Shown piece by piece: positions 34,140-45,700 of a stretch of DNA of 64,000 nt. Location of the stretch: the NCBI RefSeq assembly GCF_047675955.1, contig NC_132904.1, positions 84,015,447 to 84,079,446 on the forward strand. Direction: 5' to 3'. A program made the position numbers and the translations under genes. How positions within the stretch are numbered: position 1 is the first letter of the stretch; every line of letters begins with the position of its first letter. The notes below the pieces were generated by a model. The model was not told the origin of the DNA. It was given only the letters and a program-made list of their open reading frames with translations, and made no database searches. This DNA is from Chlorocebus sabaeus. Lineage: Eukaryota; Chordata; Mammalia; Primates; Cercopithecidae.

Positions 34140-37100
34140 ATGATGACAGGATCAAATCCACACATATCAATACTAACCTTGAATGTAAATGGGCTAAATG
34201 TCCCAATTAAAAGACACAGTGTGGTAAGCTGTATAAAGAACCAAGATCCATTGATATGCTCTCTTCAAGAGACCCATCTCACATCAGTGGCACACAGAGG
34301 CTCAACATGAAGAGATGGAGAAAAATCTACCAAGCAATTGGAAAACAGAAAAAAGTAGGGGTTGCAATTCTAATTTCAGACAAAAAAAACTTTAAACCGA
34401 AAAAGATATAAACAGAAAAGAAGGCCATTTCATAACTGTGAAGGTTTCAATTCAACAAGGAGACATAAGTATCCTAAATATATATACACCCAACACAGGA
34501 GCACTCAGATTCATAAAGCAAGCTCTTAGAGACCTACACAGAAACATAAACTCCCATACAATAATAGTGGGACACTTTAACACCCCACTGACAATATTAG
34601 ACAGATTATCAAGACAAAAAATTAACAAAGATATTCAAGACCTGAACTCAGCACTGGATTAAATGGACTTAATAGATATCTCCAGAACTCTCCACCAAAC
34701 CAACAGAATATACATTATTTTCATTGCCACATGGCATGTACTCTAAAACTGATCACATAAATGAAAGTAAAACACTCCTCGGCAAATGCTAAATAACTGC
34801 AATCATAACAAACAATCTCTTGGACCACAGCACAATCAAATTAGGAATCAAGACTGAGGAATTCACTCAGAACCATACAATTACATATAAATTGAGTAAC
34901 CTTCTCCTGAGTGAGTTTTGGGTAAATAATGAAATTAAGAAATCAAGAAGTTCTTCAAAATTAAGGAGAACAAAGATACAACATACCAGGGTCTCTGGGA
35001 CACAGCTAAAGCAGTGTTAAGAGGAGAATTTATAGCAGTAAATGCCTGCATTAAAAAGTTAGAAAGACCTCAAGTTAACAACTTAACATCACAACTAAAA
35101 GAACAAGAGAACCAAGAGCAAACAAATCCCAAAGCTAGCAGAAGACAAGAAATAACCAAAGATAGAGCTGAACTGAAGGAGACTGAGGCACAAAAAACAA
35201 TTCAAAATATCAATGAATCCAGTAGCTGTTTTTTTGAAAAAACACAATAAAATAAATAGACTGTTAGGTAGACTAGTAAAGAAGAAAAGAGAGAAGAGTC
35301 AAATAAACACAATCAGAAATGACAAGGGGGAATTAGCACTGACCCCACTGGAATACAAACACATAAACTAGAAAATCTAGAAGAAATGAATGAATTCCTG
35401 GACACATAACAGCCTCCCAAGACTGAGCAAGAAGAAATTGAATCCCTGAACAGACCAATAATGAGCTCTGAAATCAGTCAGTAATGAATAACCTACCAAC
35501 TAAAACAAGCCCAGGACCAGATGGATTCACAGCTGAATTCTGTCAGATATAAAGGGAAGAGCTAGTACCACTCCTGCTGAAACTGTTCCAAAAAACTGAG
35601 AAGGATCTCATCCCTAACTCATTCTGCGAGGCCATAATCATGCCAATACCAAAACCTGGCAGAGAAACAACAACAACAAAAAACTTCATGCCAACATCCT
35701 CAATGAACAAACCCAGCAGCATATCAAAAAGCTTATTCACCATGATCAAGTAGGCTTTGGGATGCACGGCTGGTTCAACATATGCAAATCAATAAATGTG
35801 ATTCAACACATAAACAGAACTAAAGACAAAAACCACATGATAATTTCAATAGATGCAGAAAAGTCTTTTGATGAAATTTATCACTCCTTTATGTTGAAAA
35901 CTCTCAATAAACTAGGTATTGAAGGAACATACCTCAAAATAATAAGGGCATCTATGACAAACCCACAGCCAATATTATACTGAATGGGAAAAAGCCAAAA
36001 GCGCTCACCTTGAAAACAGGCGGAAGACAAAAGTGACCTCTCTTGCCACTCCTATTCAACATAGTATTAAAAGGTCTGGCCAGGGCAATCAGGCAAGAGA
36101 AAGAAATAAAGTACATCTAAATAGGAAGAGAGGAAATCAGACTATTTCTATTTGCAGGCAGCATAATCCTGTATCTAGAAAACACCATAGTTTTGGCCCA
36201 AAAGCTCCTTCAGCTAATAAATAACTTCAGTAAAATTTCAGGATACAAAATCAATGTGCAAAAATTACTAACATTCCTATACACCAACAACAGTCAAGCT
36301 GACAATCCCATTCACAATTACCACTAAAAGAACAAAATACTTAGGAATATAGCTAACCAGAGAGGTGAAAGATCTCTACAAGAAGAACTACAAAACACTG
36401 CTCAAAGAAATCAGAGATGACACAAACAAATGAAAAACATTCCAGGCTCATGGATAAGAAGACTCGATATCATAAAAATGGCCATACTACCCAAAGCAAT
36501 TTATAAATTCAATGTCATTCCTATTAAACTACCATTGAGATTCTTCACAGAACTAGAAAAAGCTATTTTAAAATTCATATGGAACCAAAGCAGAGCCCAA
36601 ATAGCCAAGGCATGCTCAAGCAAAAAGAAGAAAAGCTGGAGGCGTCATGTTACCCAACTTGAATCTATACTACAGGGTTACAGTGACCACAACAGCATGG
36701 TATTGGTAAAAAACAGACACATAGAACAATGGAACATAATAGAGAACCCAGAAGTAAGGCCACACACCTCCAACTATCTGATCTTTGACAAACCTGACAA
36801 AAACAAGCAATGGGGAAAGGATTCACTATTTAATAAATGGTGCTGGGATAACTGGCTAGCAATACGCAAAAGAGTGAAACCAAACCCCTTCCTTACACCA
36901 TATATAAAAATTAACTCAAGATGGATTAAAGACTTAAATGTAAAGCCCCAAACTACAAAAACTCTGGAAGACAACGTAGGCAATACCATTCAGGACATAG
37001 GCACAGGCAAAGATTTCATGATGTGGATGCCAAAAAAAATTTCAAGAAAAGCAAAAATTGATAAATGGGATCTAATGAAACTACAGAACTTCTGTACAGC

Positions 37101-37826
37101 AAAAGAAAGTATCAACAAAGTAAACCAACAATGAGAAAATTTTTGTGAACTATGCATCCCACAAAGGTCTAATATCCAGTATTTATAAAGAACTTACAGT
37201 TATAAGAAGCCAAACAACTCCATTAAAAACTGTGCCAAGAACATTAACAGACACTTTTCAAAAGAAGACATACATATGGCCAGCAATCATATGAAGAAAA
37301 ACTCAACATCATTGCTCACTAGAGAAATGCAAATCAAACCACAATGAGATACCATCCCACACCAGTCAGAATGGCTATTGGAAAAAGTCAAAAAATGACA
37401 GATGCTAGAGAGGTTGCGGAAAAAATAGAACGCTTATATGGCGTTGGTGGGAGTGTAAATTAGTTCAACCATTTGGAAGACTGTGTGGCAATTCCTAAAA
37501 GACCTAAAAACAGAAGTACCATTTGACACAGCAATCCCATGACTGGATTTATACCCAGCGGAATATAAATCGCTCCATTATAAGGACATATCCATGTGTA
37601 TGTTCATTGCAGCACTATTCACAATAGCAAAGACTTGAAGTCAACCTAAATGACCATCAATGATAGACTAGAAATGTGGTACATATACACCATAGAATAC
37701 TATGCAGCCATACAAAGGAATGAGATCATCCCCTTTTCAGGGACATGGATGGAACTGGAGGCCATTATCCTTAGCAAGCTAATGCAGGAACAGAAAACAA
37801 AATACCGTATGTTCTTACAACTGTGA
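34140..37826 (+). pseudogene. L1 ORF2p remnant (endonuclease/RT) in the 31.6-38.0 kb L1
   Basis: It starts at ATGATGACAGGATCAAATCC. The endonuclease keeps N14 (LNVNGLN) and E43 (LQETHL). The D145 position is His (codon 34573-34575, VGHFNT). The RT active-site motif FADD reads FAGS (36151-36162), so both catalytic aspartates are lost. The longest open part is 36430-37134 (234 residues), kept open by two compensating frameshifts near 36630 and 36710. The expected stop is TGA at 37824-37826. Not functional. Confidence 0.88.
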
Positions 37827-38060
37827 GTAAAATGATGAGAACACATGGACACATAGAGGAGAGCAACAGACACTGGAGCCTATCGGGGGTAGCGGGGGTT
37901 GGGGAGGAGGGAGAGAACGTGAATATAACCAATGGATACAAGGCTTAATACCTGGATGATGAAACAATTTGTACAACAAACCCCCATGACACAAGTTTAC
38001 CTATATAACAAACCTGCCCATGTACTCCTGAACACAAAAATTAAAAAAAATTAAGCTGGG

Positions 38061-38896
38061 GGTATCACATTACATTGACTTCAAAATATATTACAAGGCT
38101 ATAGTAACCAAAGCAGCACGACATTGGTATAAAAATGGACACACAGACCAATGGAACAGAATAGAGAACCCAGAAATAAATCCACCCAGAAATAAAGCCA
38201 AGTGATTTTTGACCAAATTGTCAAGAACATACACTGGGGAAAGGAAACCTGCTTCAATAAATGATGCTGGGAAAACTGGATATCCATATGCAAAAGAATA
38301 AAACTAAGCTTCTATCTCTCATCATATAAAAATGAGCTCACATAAATTAATGACTAAGACTTCAAAAGCACAGGCAACAAAAAGTCACAAATGGGACTAT
38401 ATTAAACTAAAAACTTCTGCAGAGCAAAGGAAACAATCAAGAGTGAAGAGACAACCTGTTTAATGGGAAAAATATTGCAAACTATTCACTGACAAGGTAC
38501 TAATACTGAAAATATACAAGGAAGTCAACTCAGCAGTAAAATACCAAACAATCCCATTAAAAAATGAGCAAAGGACATGAGTAGACATTTCTCAAAAGAA
38601 TGTATACAAATGGCTCGCCTGGCGCAGTGGCTCACGACTGTAATCCCAGCACTTTGGGAGGCTGAGACGGGCAGATCACAAGGTCAGGAGATCGAGACCA
38701 TCCTGGCTAATGTGGTGAAACCTCGTCTCTACTAAAAATACAAAAAATTAGCCAGGAGTGGTGGTGGGCACCTGTAGTCCCAGCTACTCGGGAGGCTGAG
38801 GCAGGAAAGATGGCATGAACCCGGGAGGCGGAGCCTGCAGTGAGCCGAGATTGCACCACTGCCCTTCAGCGTGGGTGACAGAGCCAGACTCTGTCT

Positions 38897-38929
<33 letters not shown>

Positions 38930-39870
38930 ATATATACAAATGGCTAATGGGTATATGAAAAAAAAAACAATATTGTTTATTATCAGGGAATTGCAAATCA
39001 AAACCACAGGGAGATATCATCTTACCCCAGTTAGAATGGCTGTTATTGAAAAAAAAAAAATAACAGATGCTGGTGAGAACATGGAGAAAAGGGAACTCTT
39101 GTATTACACTGTTGGTGGGAATGTAAACTAGTATAGTCACTATGGAAAAATTAGTATAGTCACCACAAAACTTAAAATAGAACTACATACGATCCAGCAG
39201 TCCCACTACTGAGTATCCAATAGAAGGAAAGAAAGTATATCAAAGGGATGCCTGCACTTGCGTGTCTATCACTGCACTATTCACAATAGCCAAGGTATGG
39301 AATCAACCTGCGTGTCCGTCAATGAATGAGTGGATAAAGAAAATGTGGTATATACACAATGGAATACTACTCAGCCATGTAAACAAAGAATAAAACCCTG
39401 TCATTTAGAGAAACATGGATGAAACTGAAGGTTATTATATTAAGTGACATAAGCCAGACACAGAAAGACAAATATAGCACATTCTTAATCATATATGGGA
39501 GCTAAAATACTTGATCTCATGGAGGTAAATAGTAGAATGATAATTATCAGAGGGCTGGAAAAGGTGTGTGTGTGGAGGGGCTAAGGGGTGGGGGTAAGAG
39601 AATAAAGAGAGGTTAGTTAATAAGTACAAACATACAGTTCAATAGAAGGAATAAGTCCTAATATTCAATAGCAGAGTAGGGTAACTATAGTATTTTCAAA
39701 ACAGCTAGAAGAGAGAACTTGAGATGTTTCCAACACATAGAAATTATAAATACTAAGGTGATGTATACCCTAAATACCTTGACTTGATCTTTAACATTCT
39801 ATGCACTTAACAATGGGTCACATGCACCTCACAAAAATGTACAAACATTTTTATTACTAAAAAATTCATA
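38061..39870 (+). mobile_element. L1MA-like ORF2 end and 3'UTR, right piece
   Basis: It continues the fragment cut at 31616. It includes GGAATACTACTCAGCCATGT, GACATAAGCCAGACACAGAA, GGAGCTAAAATACTTGATCT and the 3'UTR to about 39870 (ATGTACAAACATTTTTATTA). An AluY-like element is inserted at 38616. No reading frame over 60 residues is clearly ORF2 here, consistent with older age. Confidence 0.85.
38616..38927 (+). mobile_element. AluY-like element, sense, in L1MA
   Basis: It begins CGCCTGGCGCAGTGGCTCAC, with GAGACGGGCAGATCACAAGG and TCAGGAGATCGAGACCATCC (AluY-type left arm), and a long poly(A). Target duplications of 22 bp lie at 38594-38615 and 38924-38945 with a single difference (GTATAC/ATATAC context). 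The frames at 38732-39140 (minus and plus) come from the poly(A) and Alu. Confidence 0.95.
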
Positions 39871-40019
39871 AAAACTGCAATATGCAAATCTTTTTAAAAA
39901 AGTGGTTGCCTTTGTGTCACCACGCCAGAAGCAGAACTTGCCCACCATTAGGAATTTCTAATAATGAGTCTATGATGCAGCTCACAGACTATTAAAGCCT
40001 AAGATGCTAACATTTCCTC

Positions 40020-40200
40020 GATGCTTTTAAATTTACACAGCCTTCTTATCCACTTGTATCATTTAGTCTTCACCAAAATTCTGCAAATTGGCATCAGTAT
40101 TGTTGTCAGTCTCTTTTTTATAGATAAACCAACCACCCAGAGCACCATCATCTGGACTAGAACCAGGTTCCTGGGCTCCAGTGCAAACCATGATGCTTCC
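40020..40200 (-). mobile_element. MIR, antisense (weak)
   Basis: A TTTAGTCTTCACCAAAATTC, GGCATCAGTATTGTTGTCAG, TCTTTTTTATAGATAAACCA block is a degraded reversed MIR. Confidence 0.4.
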
Positions 40201-40493
40201 TTTTAAGAAAATTCTTTATCATCTTCTGCCCCATTAGAGGGATAGTTTTATTCATTCATCTGAGGTTGAACAATAGAAACATAGACTCATGTTTTTGCTA
40301 GCTCTTTTTCCAACTAATGGACAGAGAAAAGTAAGACAATGTATGCACATGTTTGTACATTAGTATATTTTCGGTGTTTAGTTCTTTACGTATATGTTCA
40401 GGACATTGAACAAATGAATTAATGAATAAATATTATAAATATATGTGCTGAGCTGCTACTGGTCCATCCTAGTAGTGGCTTGTGGCCATAGTG

Positions 40494-40586
40494 CAGGGCA
40501 ACCAACTCTCCTGGTTTGCCCGAGACAGATGGCTTTTGAGGGACTCGGGACTGTCAGTATTTGCCCTGGTATTAGTTGGTTGTCTG
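40494..40586. mobile_element. Short palindromic DNA element (MER53-like, tentative)
   Basis: The left end GGGCAACCAACTCTCCTGGT and right end ATTAGTTGGTTGTC are inverted relative to each other, with TTTGCCC and GGGAC motifs between. This is the shape of MER53, a foldback-type non-autonomous element. The name is from memory. Confidence 0.5.
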
Positions 40587-40849
40587 ACCGTAATGATCCT
40601 TTTCATGTGGCTGCCTAACTTTCCTTTTAGTTTGTAGTCTAGTTGGCAACTGATACTAGTGTTGAAATATCCAATGCCAATAACAGGAGAAAGTGATGTG
40701 TTTCAGAAAAAGGTAGTTGTAATTATTGGATTGGAGATGGGGCGGGGGAGGCAAGAAGGGCAGCCAGCTAGCCTAGGATGCCTGGGTTAACTTCTGAACC
40801 CTTGTTTTTTTCTCTACTCTAAGCCTGGCTAATCTTACTTATCTTTTCA

Positions 40850-41110
40850 TTTTGGATTAAATGTTTCTTTCCCTGAGAAACCTTCCCTGAACTCCTTAAG
40901 ACTAGATTAGGTTCTCTGTTTGGTGTTCCTCTACTTTGCCTTTCAGACACCCTTCATATTTGTATTTATTGATTTGATGTCTATTCTTTGGGCTCTACAC
41001 TCCAAAAAGTAAAGATTGGAGTTGTCTTATTCACTGCCATAGCTCTGATGGAAGCATAGTGCCTGGTATATAGTAGATACTAAGTAAAAACCTATTGAAT
41101 AGATTTTTTT
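40850..41110 (-). mobile_element. L2, antisense
   Basis: CTTCCCTGAACTCCTTAAGA, GGGCTCTACACTCCAAAAAG, CATAGTGCCTGGTATATAGT and CTAAGTAAAAACCTATTGAA follow the reversed L2 3' half. Confidence 0.75.
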
Positions 41111-41349
41111 TAACTGACCCCCACTTCTGTAAAAGGGTAGTGTTACAACAGGAGACTTGTTCAGAGAGCAAGTGTTTTACCTGGACGTATGAGACATGCT
41201 TTTAGCACAGGTAGCTAGGAGCTCAGATATGGAAAAGACTAGATGCACAAAGTGGGTAGTCCTTTCAATTAACTAAACAAAATGAAGAAGTTAAGTTGTA
41301 CTAAAACTTGGAAATTAATTGGCAAATATTTATTTTGCATTATCCCTCC

Positions 41350-42010
41350 ATACTTTCATGTATTAATTCAACCAGCATGTGTTGAAGTCTCTCTCCATGC
41401 CAAACCATGGTCAAGAGATTGGAGACACAAAGATAAACATATGGTCTCTGTCCTTGACAACTCTATTCCTAGATATTAATTCATGTATGTTAAGTTTTAT
41501 GCTAGAGCTGTCACTAAAAGACAGGCTCAGAGTTTAGAGATACACTAACTAATACTTTCTCAGCAGAGTCATAAGAGTTACAAACATTGCATGTACAAGG
41601 TGTGCAAGATAAGAGTCCTGAAGCTCAACTGTGGGTATGATCAGGGAAGGCTTCCAAGAAGAGAGATGTTGAAAGTTAAAGAGGAGCTTGCCAATTAAAG
41701 AAGAAAAAGAAATGTGGTATGAGAGAGCACAGTCCATCTGGAAATGTGGATGCTTGCTGAGGTATGCCTATAAAGAGATCCCTAGGAGCTGAGGCTGAGG
41801 AGTAGCTGGGGCCCAATGGACACTTCTGATGAGGGTGCATGGGCCCATTCAGCTGGTGTGAAAGGCAAGCAATGAAAGTACTGGGAGAAAAGGTTGAAAA
41901 GATGGGTCAGGGCTAGGCCATGGTGGCCATAAATGCTGGGCTAAGGAGTTTGGACTTTATTCCATCGGAAATTAGGCTATCTATGGAAGAATTTTGGCAG
42001 AGACAGGACA
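41350..42010 (+). mobile_element. L2
   Basis: TATTAATTCAACCAGCATGT, TCTCTGTCCTTGACAACTCT, AGGGAAGGCTTCCAAGAAGA, GGCCATAAATGCTGGGCTAA, GGAGTTTGGACTTTATTCCA and GAATTTTGGCAGAGACAGGA are in L2 consensus order. Confidence 0.75.
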
Positions 42011-42890
42011 CAATCACTCTCTGACTCAGAATTTATTTCTGCCTACCTTGACCTCCTTCCTCCCACACCCACAACCAAACTTTCCACAGCCAATATTAAT
42101 AACATTCTGCTCAGAGTCAGAGTTATTCTTGTCCCTTTACATTTCCCTTCCTGTCTCTTGCACGTTCTACTCCTCCCGTCACCCGTGGCATATAGTATAC
42201 TATATCAGGTGCCAAAGCTCCTAATAAGTTTTGGCAGAAGCAAATACTTGATAATGATTTTCTGGGAGGAAAAAAATCACTTCTTCTGCCAAAGTCTAAG
42301 GGGTCTATATTGTGAGATTAGCATATAGATGACCTTGCTCTCTGCTCTTGATTCAACTTTGGTGAGAACACAGAGCCTTTAAGTTCTCATTACATTTTTA
42401 GTTTCTCAGGTCCCCCAGAGCAGTGTTCCTGAAAGAAGAGTAGGGAGAATCTCTGGAAATAAAAAGGTGCAGCCATTTCTCTGATCCCAAGAAACCTGCA
42501 GACTCATTTACCTGGAAGAAGGGAATCAGCTCGTGCAGGCTCTGCAGGGAGCACTAGGAGGCATGCATGGCTCTCCTACTGGTGGACCCATGCCTCAGTT
42601 TCCCCTTTGAAAAAACCTCTTCAAAATCTGATGGTCTTGTGGTGACTTAGCTTAGCTGGTAAGGTGAATTTTTCATTCACTCAAAATATAATATTGTGCA
42701 CCTTCAATTGTGGTCAATCTTGAGGATACAAAAAATGAAAAGTAACATCTCTTCTCCCCAGTGTCAGACAGAAAATGGTGATAGTATCTAAGAATGGAGC
42801 AGGAACCTCATTCTCTTGCATGCAAGGTAATTGGGCCAAAATCGATTTTCATATGGTTTGTCTTTACATAGGAAAAACGTACTTTAAGCT
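42011..42890. other. Mostly anonymous, with possible L2 scraps
   Basis: 42660-42760 may hold an L2 scrap (TTTTCATTCACTCAAAATAT, TTGAGGATACAAAAAATGAA). The rest shows nothing I recognise. Confidence 0.4.
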
Positions 42891-42899
42891 TAGTAGGCT

Positions 42900-43120
42900 G
42901 GCCTATTTCCCTATGCTGTTCTTTTATTCCTGGGATACTCTTTCCCAGTGATTTACCCATCAAGACCCATGCATTTTTCAAGTCTCAGCCCAAATGCTAC
43001 CACCCTTCTGTAGCTTCCCTACCTATCCAACGCAGGCCTGATGGCTCCTTCATCTATATGCTCATGGCATTGAGTCCTTCATTTCAGTGCTTTCTCATTA
43101 GGTTACAGTAATAGCAACAT
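42900..43120 (-). mobile_element. L2, antisense
   Basis: TACTCTTTCCCAGTGATTTA, CAAGTCTCAGCCCAAATGCT and ACCACCCTTCTGTAGCTTCC are typical reversed L2. Confidence 0.8.
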
Positions 43121-43139
43121 GTGTGTAATAGCATGTGGA

Positions 43140-43470
43140 CTTGAGCATGTGAACAAGGGGAGTCACATCCTCTCTATCTGGAGAATGGAAGTGGGGGCAG
43201 GACGGACCCCCTGGAGAAGGCTCTCTGCCTCTTCATGCCACCTGGCACCTGTGTCCTCCTCCCTAACCATTTAGGGCCAAGTGCAATTGTTGGTTTCCCC
43301 ACCTAAAGGACTGATCGGATGGTTTGAACTAAAGATACATTGTAAATGATTCTCAGTAAGGGCGATGATGGAAAGCCTGGGATGTATTAGAATCATCTGA
43401 GGGGCTCAGGAGACTGTCCCACTCTCTGCTGCCAAGACTGCCACAGTGGAAGGAACTGGGCCTTGTGTAA
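43140..43470 (+). repeat. Direct duplication, copy A
   Basis: A 331-bp segment from CTTGAGCATGTGAACAAGGG to GGGCCTTGTGTAAC. It has a second copy in the same orientation at 44486-44818. By hand alignment the copies differ at about 42 of ~333 columns (about 87% identity). A short block (ATTAGAATCATCTGAGGGGC) recalls MER5; the remainder matches no family I know. Confidence 0.9.
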
Positions 43471-44085
43471 CGGAGTAGCAGCCATGTGGCTATTACTCTT
43501 GAGGACAGGGAGTATTCTTTTCTTCTTTGAGTCTTTAGCTCTTAGCATGGGGCCTGGAACGTGGCAAGGGTTCATTAAATTCATGACTGAATGAGAACAA
43601 ATGTAAAGGGCTAGGCTCATTAGCTTGGGCAGATGTATACCTCACATTCTATGTCAGTGGTCAGGTCCACAGACCTGGCAGGCAGGGAAGGGAGATGGAC
43701 AGACACGTTTAAATAATCGTGTTGAGTGTTGGGGAAAGGGTCCAGAAACGTAGATGCTAACTAGATCCAAGTGCCAAGAATCCAAGAGAGCTTTGAGTCA
43801 CCACTTATTCTGATGGAGAATCTAAAGAGGGATGTTTAAGGTGGAACAGTGACACCTAGTGGTTGAAGAAGGACCTGTTAGATCCTTTCCCATCAAACTC
43901 CCCATCCCGCTTATCTCTGTCCTCCTGTCCGTTGGCAGGTTGGAACGTAGGTGATACCAGTGGGCGCCTACAGCAGGAAGTGTGCTGTCTCAGGCTCCCA
44001 CAGGATGCCATGGTTTGCTGGTCTCCAGGGTGGATGGATGAGTGGATGGTTTGACTACGAAAACACAAACATTGTGCCTATAACT
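43471..44085. other. Spacer between duplicated segments
   Basis: 43500-43600 resembles a reversed L2 3' tail (CTTAGCATGGGGCCTGGAAC, TTCATTAAATTCATGACTGA). The rest is anonymous. Overlapping frames at 43856-44068 on both strands show no domain. Confidence 0.4.
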
Positions 44086-44190
44086 AATGGCACTATATTG
44101 AACATTTAAAATTTTGTTAAAATGATAGATCTTATATTAAATGTTTTTCTACAATTACTACACACACACACACACACACACCCCAAAAAA
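44086..44190 (+). mobile_element. L1M 3' terminus with CA-repeat tail
   Basis: TGGCACTATATTGAACATTT, AAAATTTTGTTAAAATGATA and TTTTTCTACAATTACTACAC are an L1M 3' end, followed by a CA microsatellite (44159-44182). Confidence 0.65.
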
Positions 44191-44309
44191 CAAACTAACC
44201 AATCACATAAAAAAACTCAACAAGCCCAGTCTGATTCTGTTATGGGGCCAGACTAGATGATTGTAGAGGTCCCCTGGTCAACCCTTTTGGAGCCTAGAGA
44301 GGGAAAAGG

Positions 44310-44405
44310 ACCACTCCAAAGACACATAACAAATTAGTTACAGAGCCAGGGCCAGAAGCCAGGTTTTCTGCTGCTCAGAAAGAAGCCCTTTCTATCGGCC
44401 TTCCT
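44310..44405 (-). mobile_element. MIR fragment, antisense
   Basis: CCAAAGACACATAACAAATT, AGTTACAGAGCCAGGGCCAG and AAGCCAGGTTTTCTGCTG match the reversed MIR. Confidence 0.6.
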
Positions 44406-44485
44406 CTACTGACTTTGACAAGGTGGAATTATGCCACAGTGAATAGAAAGGTACTGAGAGAGGAGCAAATCAATGGGAGGGGAAG

Positions 44486-44818
44486 CTTGAGGATGTAAAC
44501 AAGGGGAGTCACCTCCTCTCTACCTGGAGAATGGAAGTAGGGGCAGGATGGAGTCCCCTGGAGAAGTCTTTCCACCTCTTCATGCCAACCTGGCACCTGC
44601 GTCCTCCTCCCTGAGCACTCAGGGCCAAATGTAATTGTTAGTTTCCGTGCCTGAAGGACTGATCTGATGGTTCACACTACCAACATATTGCAAATGACTC
44701 TCAGTAAGGGCAATGATGGAAAGCCTGGGATATATTAGAATCATCTGAGGGGCTCAGGAGACTGTCCCACTCTCTGTTGCCAAGACTGCCACAGTGGAAG
44801 AAAATGGGCCTGTGTAAC
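44486..44818 (+). repeat. Direct duplication, copy B
   Basis: From CTTGAGGATGTAAACAAGGG to GGGCCTGTGTAAC, aligned with copy A at an offset of about 1346 bp. The best-preserved block is the last ~110 bp (GGAAAGCCTGGGATATATTA onward). Confidence 0.9.
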
Positions 44819-45505
44819 TCAGAGGAGCCTGGAGGAGGTGCTGGAGGCATTCACCATGGGGCTTTTGCTAGGAGAGCCTGTTTTCTGTCGTGTTATGCTG
44901 CCCGGTGGAGTTTTCCCAGCAGAGTTGTCTCCAGTGGCGTCCTGGCTGCCTGGCACAGAGATCCAGTCTCTCTTGGAAAGTCTGGACAACTCTCCCCTCT
45001 CACTCCAGTTTTCCATATATATTTTTCCTCTCAGCCTCCGTGCTTTGTCTGCCTGACTTTTCAATTGACTTCTCCCTGAGACACAAATTCCCCAGCTCCT
45101 CCTTCCCCACAGGCCGTACTAGGTTCCACCATAGCTGGGACAGGCAGGAAGCAGTTATCTCTCCCTTGGAGCAAAATTTCTCAACCACAGAATGGAAACA
45201 GAGTTTGCTATCAACTTGCTGAAAGTGCTTGTTGCTGGATAAAAAATGTGATATCGAGATGCTCCAGAGATATGCCCTTGCTGTTTCTCTAGCGTCCTTC
45301 TCTTCAGGTGACATTTGGTTATTCACTTTAGCAATTAAAAAATTCTTAACTTTATTTAGTGACTTTTTACATGTCTCTGAAAGTGTAGGTATTTCAAAGA
45401 CAAATGAAGCCATGTGGAAAATGACTAAATGCAAAATGACTTGTTAGTCATTATAATTAGCAAACAGATCTATTTTTGGCTAATCTGTATAGCATTAATT
45501 ATGAA
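44819..45505. other. No recognisable feature
   Basis: Anonymous. Frames of 72-144 residues overlap on both strands (largest 45000-45434 minus). They lie opposite each other and have no domain I can name, so I treat them as chance. Confidence 0.4.
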
Positions 45506-45509
45506 TACT

Positions 45510-45700
45510 TAGGGGACGTTTACTGGGCCTTGTGGGCTTTGCAGGCCTTGGATTGTGCTAAGCACTTCATGTGCATTTTATGGTTTAATCCTCATAACAA
45601 CACTCCAAGGTAGACAATTTTATTATCTCAATTTGCAGTTGTAAAATCAAGCTTAGTGACTTGCCCAGAATCACATAGCCGGCTGTCAGGTCCTTGATGG
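45510..45700 (-). mobile_element. MIR, antisense
   Basis: GTGCTAAGCACTTCATGTGC, GGTTTAATCCTCATAACAAC, ACTCCAAGGTAGACAATTTT and GACTTGCCCAGAATCACATA are reversed MIR in order. A short reversed L2 scrap (GATGGCAGGGACCTTGCCTT) abuts it at 45690-45740. Confidence 0.85.

Larger units (their letters stand above)
31617..38048 (+). mobile_element. Near-full-length older L1 (L1PB-like) nested in L1MA-like ORF2
   Basis: The 6.43-kb element starts near GAGGACAAGATGGCTGAACA (L1 5' end). It has a ~1.4-kb 5'UTR, ORF1 (about 33060-34072), ORF2 (34140-37826), then a 3'UTR with a G-rich run (near 37890) ending GTACTCCTGAACACAAAAATT. Near-identical 12-bp target duplications AATAAAGCTGGG (31605-31616) and AATTAAGCTGGG (38049-38060) frame it. 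It is full length in structure but its coding regions carry stops and frameshifts. Confidence 0.9.

Noticed and set aside
36430..37134. 234-residue frame as a functional L1 protein
   Set aside because: It is an internal C-terminal segment of ORF2; the same element has FAGS in place of FADD and many stops upstream.
44159..44182. CA repeat as independent feature of interest
   Set aside because: Ordinary microsatellite grown on the tail of an L1M 3' end.
45000..45434. 144-residue minus-strand frame
   Set aside because: Overlapping frames on the opposite strand, no domain, and no conserved start context; a frame this long is expected by chance in 64 kb.
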